In this document: positions 5,740-6,284 of the stretch, in pieces | How the letters are laid out: each line of letters begins with the position of its first letter | How positions within the stretch are numbered: the first letter of the stretch is position 1 | Assembly: GCA_018971455.1 (NCBI GenBank) | Contig: JAGXAV010000136.1 | Coordinates: forward strand, 1 to 6,284 | Direction of reading: 5' to 3' | Length of the DNA: 6,284 bases | From: Rhodospirillales bacterium | GTDB taxonomy: Bacteria; Pseudomonadota; Alphaproteobacteria; Acetobacterales; Acetobacteraceae | Position numbers and translations under genes: made by a program | Notes under the pieces: generated by a model | What the model was told of the DNA's origin: nothing | Database searches by the model: none | The model's input: only the letters and a program-made list of their open reading frames with translations

Positions 5740-6185
5740 CAGAACGGCCGTGCGATCACCATGAAGACGATGACGATGAGCAGGAGCGTCGGCACTTCGT
5801 TGGCGATCCGATAGAAGCGCTCCGAGCGGGTGTTGCGGTCCTCCAGGAAATCCCGCCGCCATTTCGACAGGGCGCCGTGGAAACCGGACATCAGGATCAC
5901 CGCCAGCAGCTTCACATGCCACCAGCCGGCATGCCAGTCGATCACCCCGGGTGTCGCCACCAGGAGGAGGCCGAACGTCCATGTCGACATCATCGCCGGA
6001 TTGATGATCTGCTTGAGCAGCCGGCGCTCCATCACCTTGAAACGCTCGCTCTCCGCCGAGCCGCGCCGCAGGCCGCAGTGATAGACGTAGAGCCGCGGCA
6101 GATAGAACATGCCCGCCATCCACGCCACCATGCTGATGATATGCAACGACTTGATCCACGGGTAGAGCGGCAGCAGGATCGTCAT
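5739..6185 (-). CDS. hemJ: Protoporphyrinogen IX oxidase HemJ (membrane protein)
   Basis: HemJ oxidises protoporphyrinogen IX to protoporphyrin IX, the step before iron insertion, in the cytoplasmic membrane; it replaces HemG and HemY in most alphaproteobacteria. The 148 residues have the family's length and its signature N-terminus, WIKSLHIISMVAWMAGMFYLPRL-type (residues 10-32), followed by VYH (34-36), with the conserved His15 expected to take part in haem binding. Four membrane segments can be read at about 9-29, 61-79, 88-107 and 131-147, with a charged cytoplasmic loop (40-58) and a polar stretch (108-128). Conserved-looking KQIINPAM (58-65) and HVKLLAV (90-96) also match the family. The ATG at 6183-6185 has AGGGAG 8 nt upstream and overlaps the previous gene's stop by 4 nt (ATGA). 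It overlaps the downstream GNAT gene by 1 nt, so it sits inside a tightly coupled operon. Confidence in family is high; activity is inferred. Confidence 0.95.
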   Translation of the reverse strand: MTILLPLYPWIKSLHIISMVAWMAGMFYLPRLYVYHCGLRRGSAESERFKVMERRLLKQIINPAMMSTWTFGLLLVATPGVIDWHAGWWHVKLLAVILMSGFHGALSKWRRDFLEDRNTRSERFYRIANEVPTLLLIVIVFMVIARPF

Positions 6186-6284
6186 GCCGCATTCTCCCTG
6201 GCCAGGCGGACAAGTGCCGGCAGGTCGAACATCGAGGCGAAGGGCACGGCCCCCTCGGCGCGCAGGGCCGCCCCGTCGCCACGC
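6182..6284 (-). CDS. 3' end of an unidentified gene upstream of hemJ (partial)
   Basis: Only the last 33 codons are inside the window, ending RLARENAA and TGA at 6182-6184. The stop overlaps the hemJ ATG (ATGA), and the hemJ ribosome site lies within its final codons, which supports it as the real frame rather than the two alternatives. The tail includes LRAEGAVPFASMFDLPALV. From gene order in alphaproteobacteria a haem gene (hemE or hemH) might be expected, but the tail does not look like either to me. A loose resemblance to the C-terminus of an orotate phosphoribosyltransferase is possible, but the piece is too short to name. Confidence 0.6.
   Translation of the reverse strand, partial: RGDGAALRAEGAVPFASMFDLPALVRLARENAA

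Noticed and set aside
5740..6282. N-terminal extension of the GNAT frame to 332 residues
   Set aside because: The upstream part is an out-of-frame reading of hemJ. The protein becomes family-like only from the ATG at 5739, which overlaps the hemJ stop.

Overview
The window is GC-rich (about two-thirds G+C by eye) and looks like chromosomal housekeeping DNA from an alphaproteobacterium. The basis is a bacterial rho of the alphaproteobacterial type (Walker A PPRTGKT) close to hemJ, an arrangement I recall as common in that class. The insert-less AhcY and a Rhodospirillales/Acetobacterales-like flavour fit too, but the order-level guess is weak. I see no mobile element, tRNA, rRNA, CRISPR array or defence system.

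Layout. (1) 1-1035, plus strand: the 3' two-thirds of an AbgB-like M20 amidohydrolase, cut by the window edge. (2) 1039-1266, minus: a 75-residue unknown protein with a strong Shine-Dalgarno, convergent with gene 1. (3) 1407-1436: a perfect 12-bp GC-rich hairpin just after ahcY. (4) 1451-2755, minus: ahcY, S-adenosylhomocysteine hydrolase, with its own promoter in an AT-rich island. (5) 2867-3715, plus: a class I SAM-dependent methyltransferase, divergent from ahcY across 111 bp. (6) 3732-5006, minus: rho, convergent with the methyltransferase with 16 bp between the stops. (7) 5007-5231: the rho leader and promoter, with a roughly 190-nt structured, pyrimidine-rich 5' UTR. (8) 5284-5739, 5739-6185 and 6182-6284, all minus: a GNAT acetyltransferase, hemJ, and the last 33 codons of an unidentified gene, joined by 1-nt and 4-nt overlaps as one translationally coupled operon.

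How they work together. The methyltransferase would produce S-adenosylhomocysteine, which AhcY removes, so the divergent pair makes metabolic sense, although AhcY serves all cellular methyltransferases. HemJ is the penultimate-step enzyme of protoporphyrin synthesis. Rho terminates transcription, and its own leader has features expected for autogenous control: C/U-rich tracts, alternative hairpins and a possible short upstream ORF. No exotic system is evident. The most interesting point is the rho leader, followed by the small unknown ORF and the GNAT gene between hemJ and rho.
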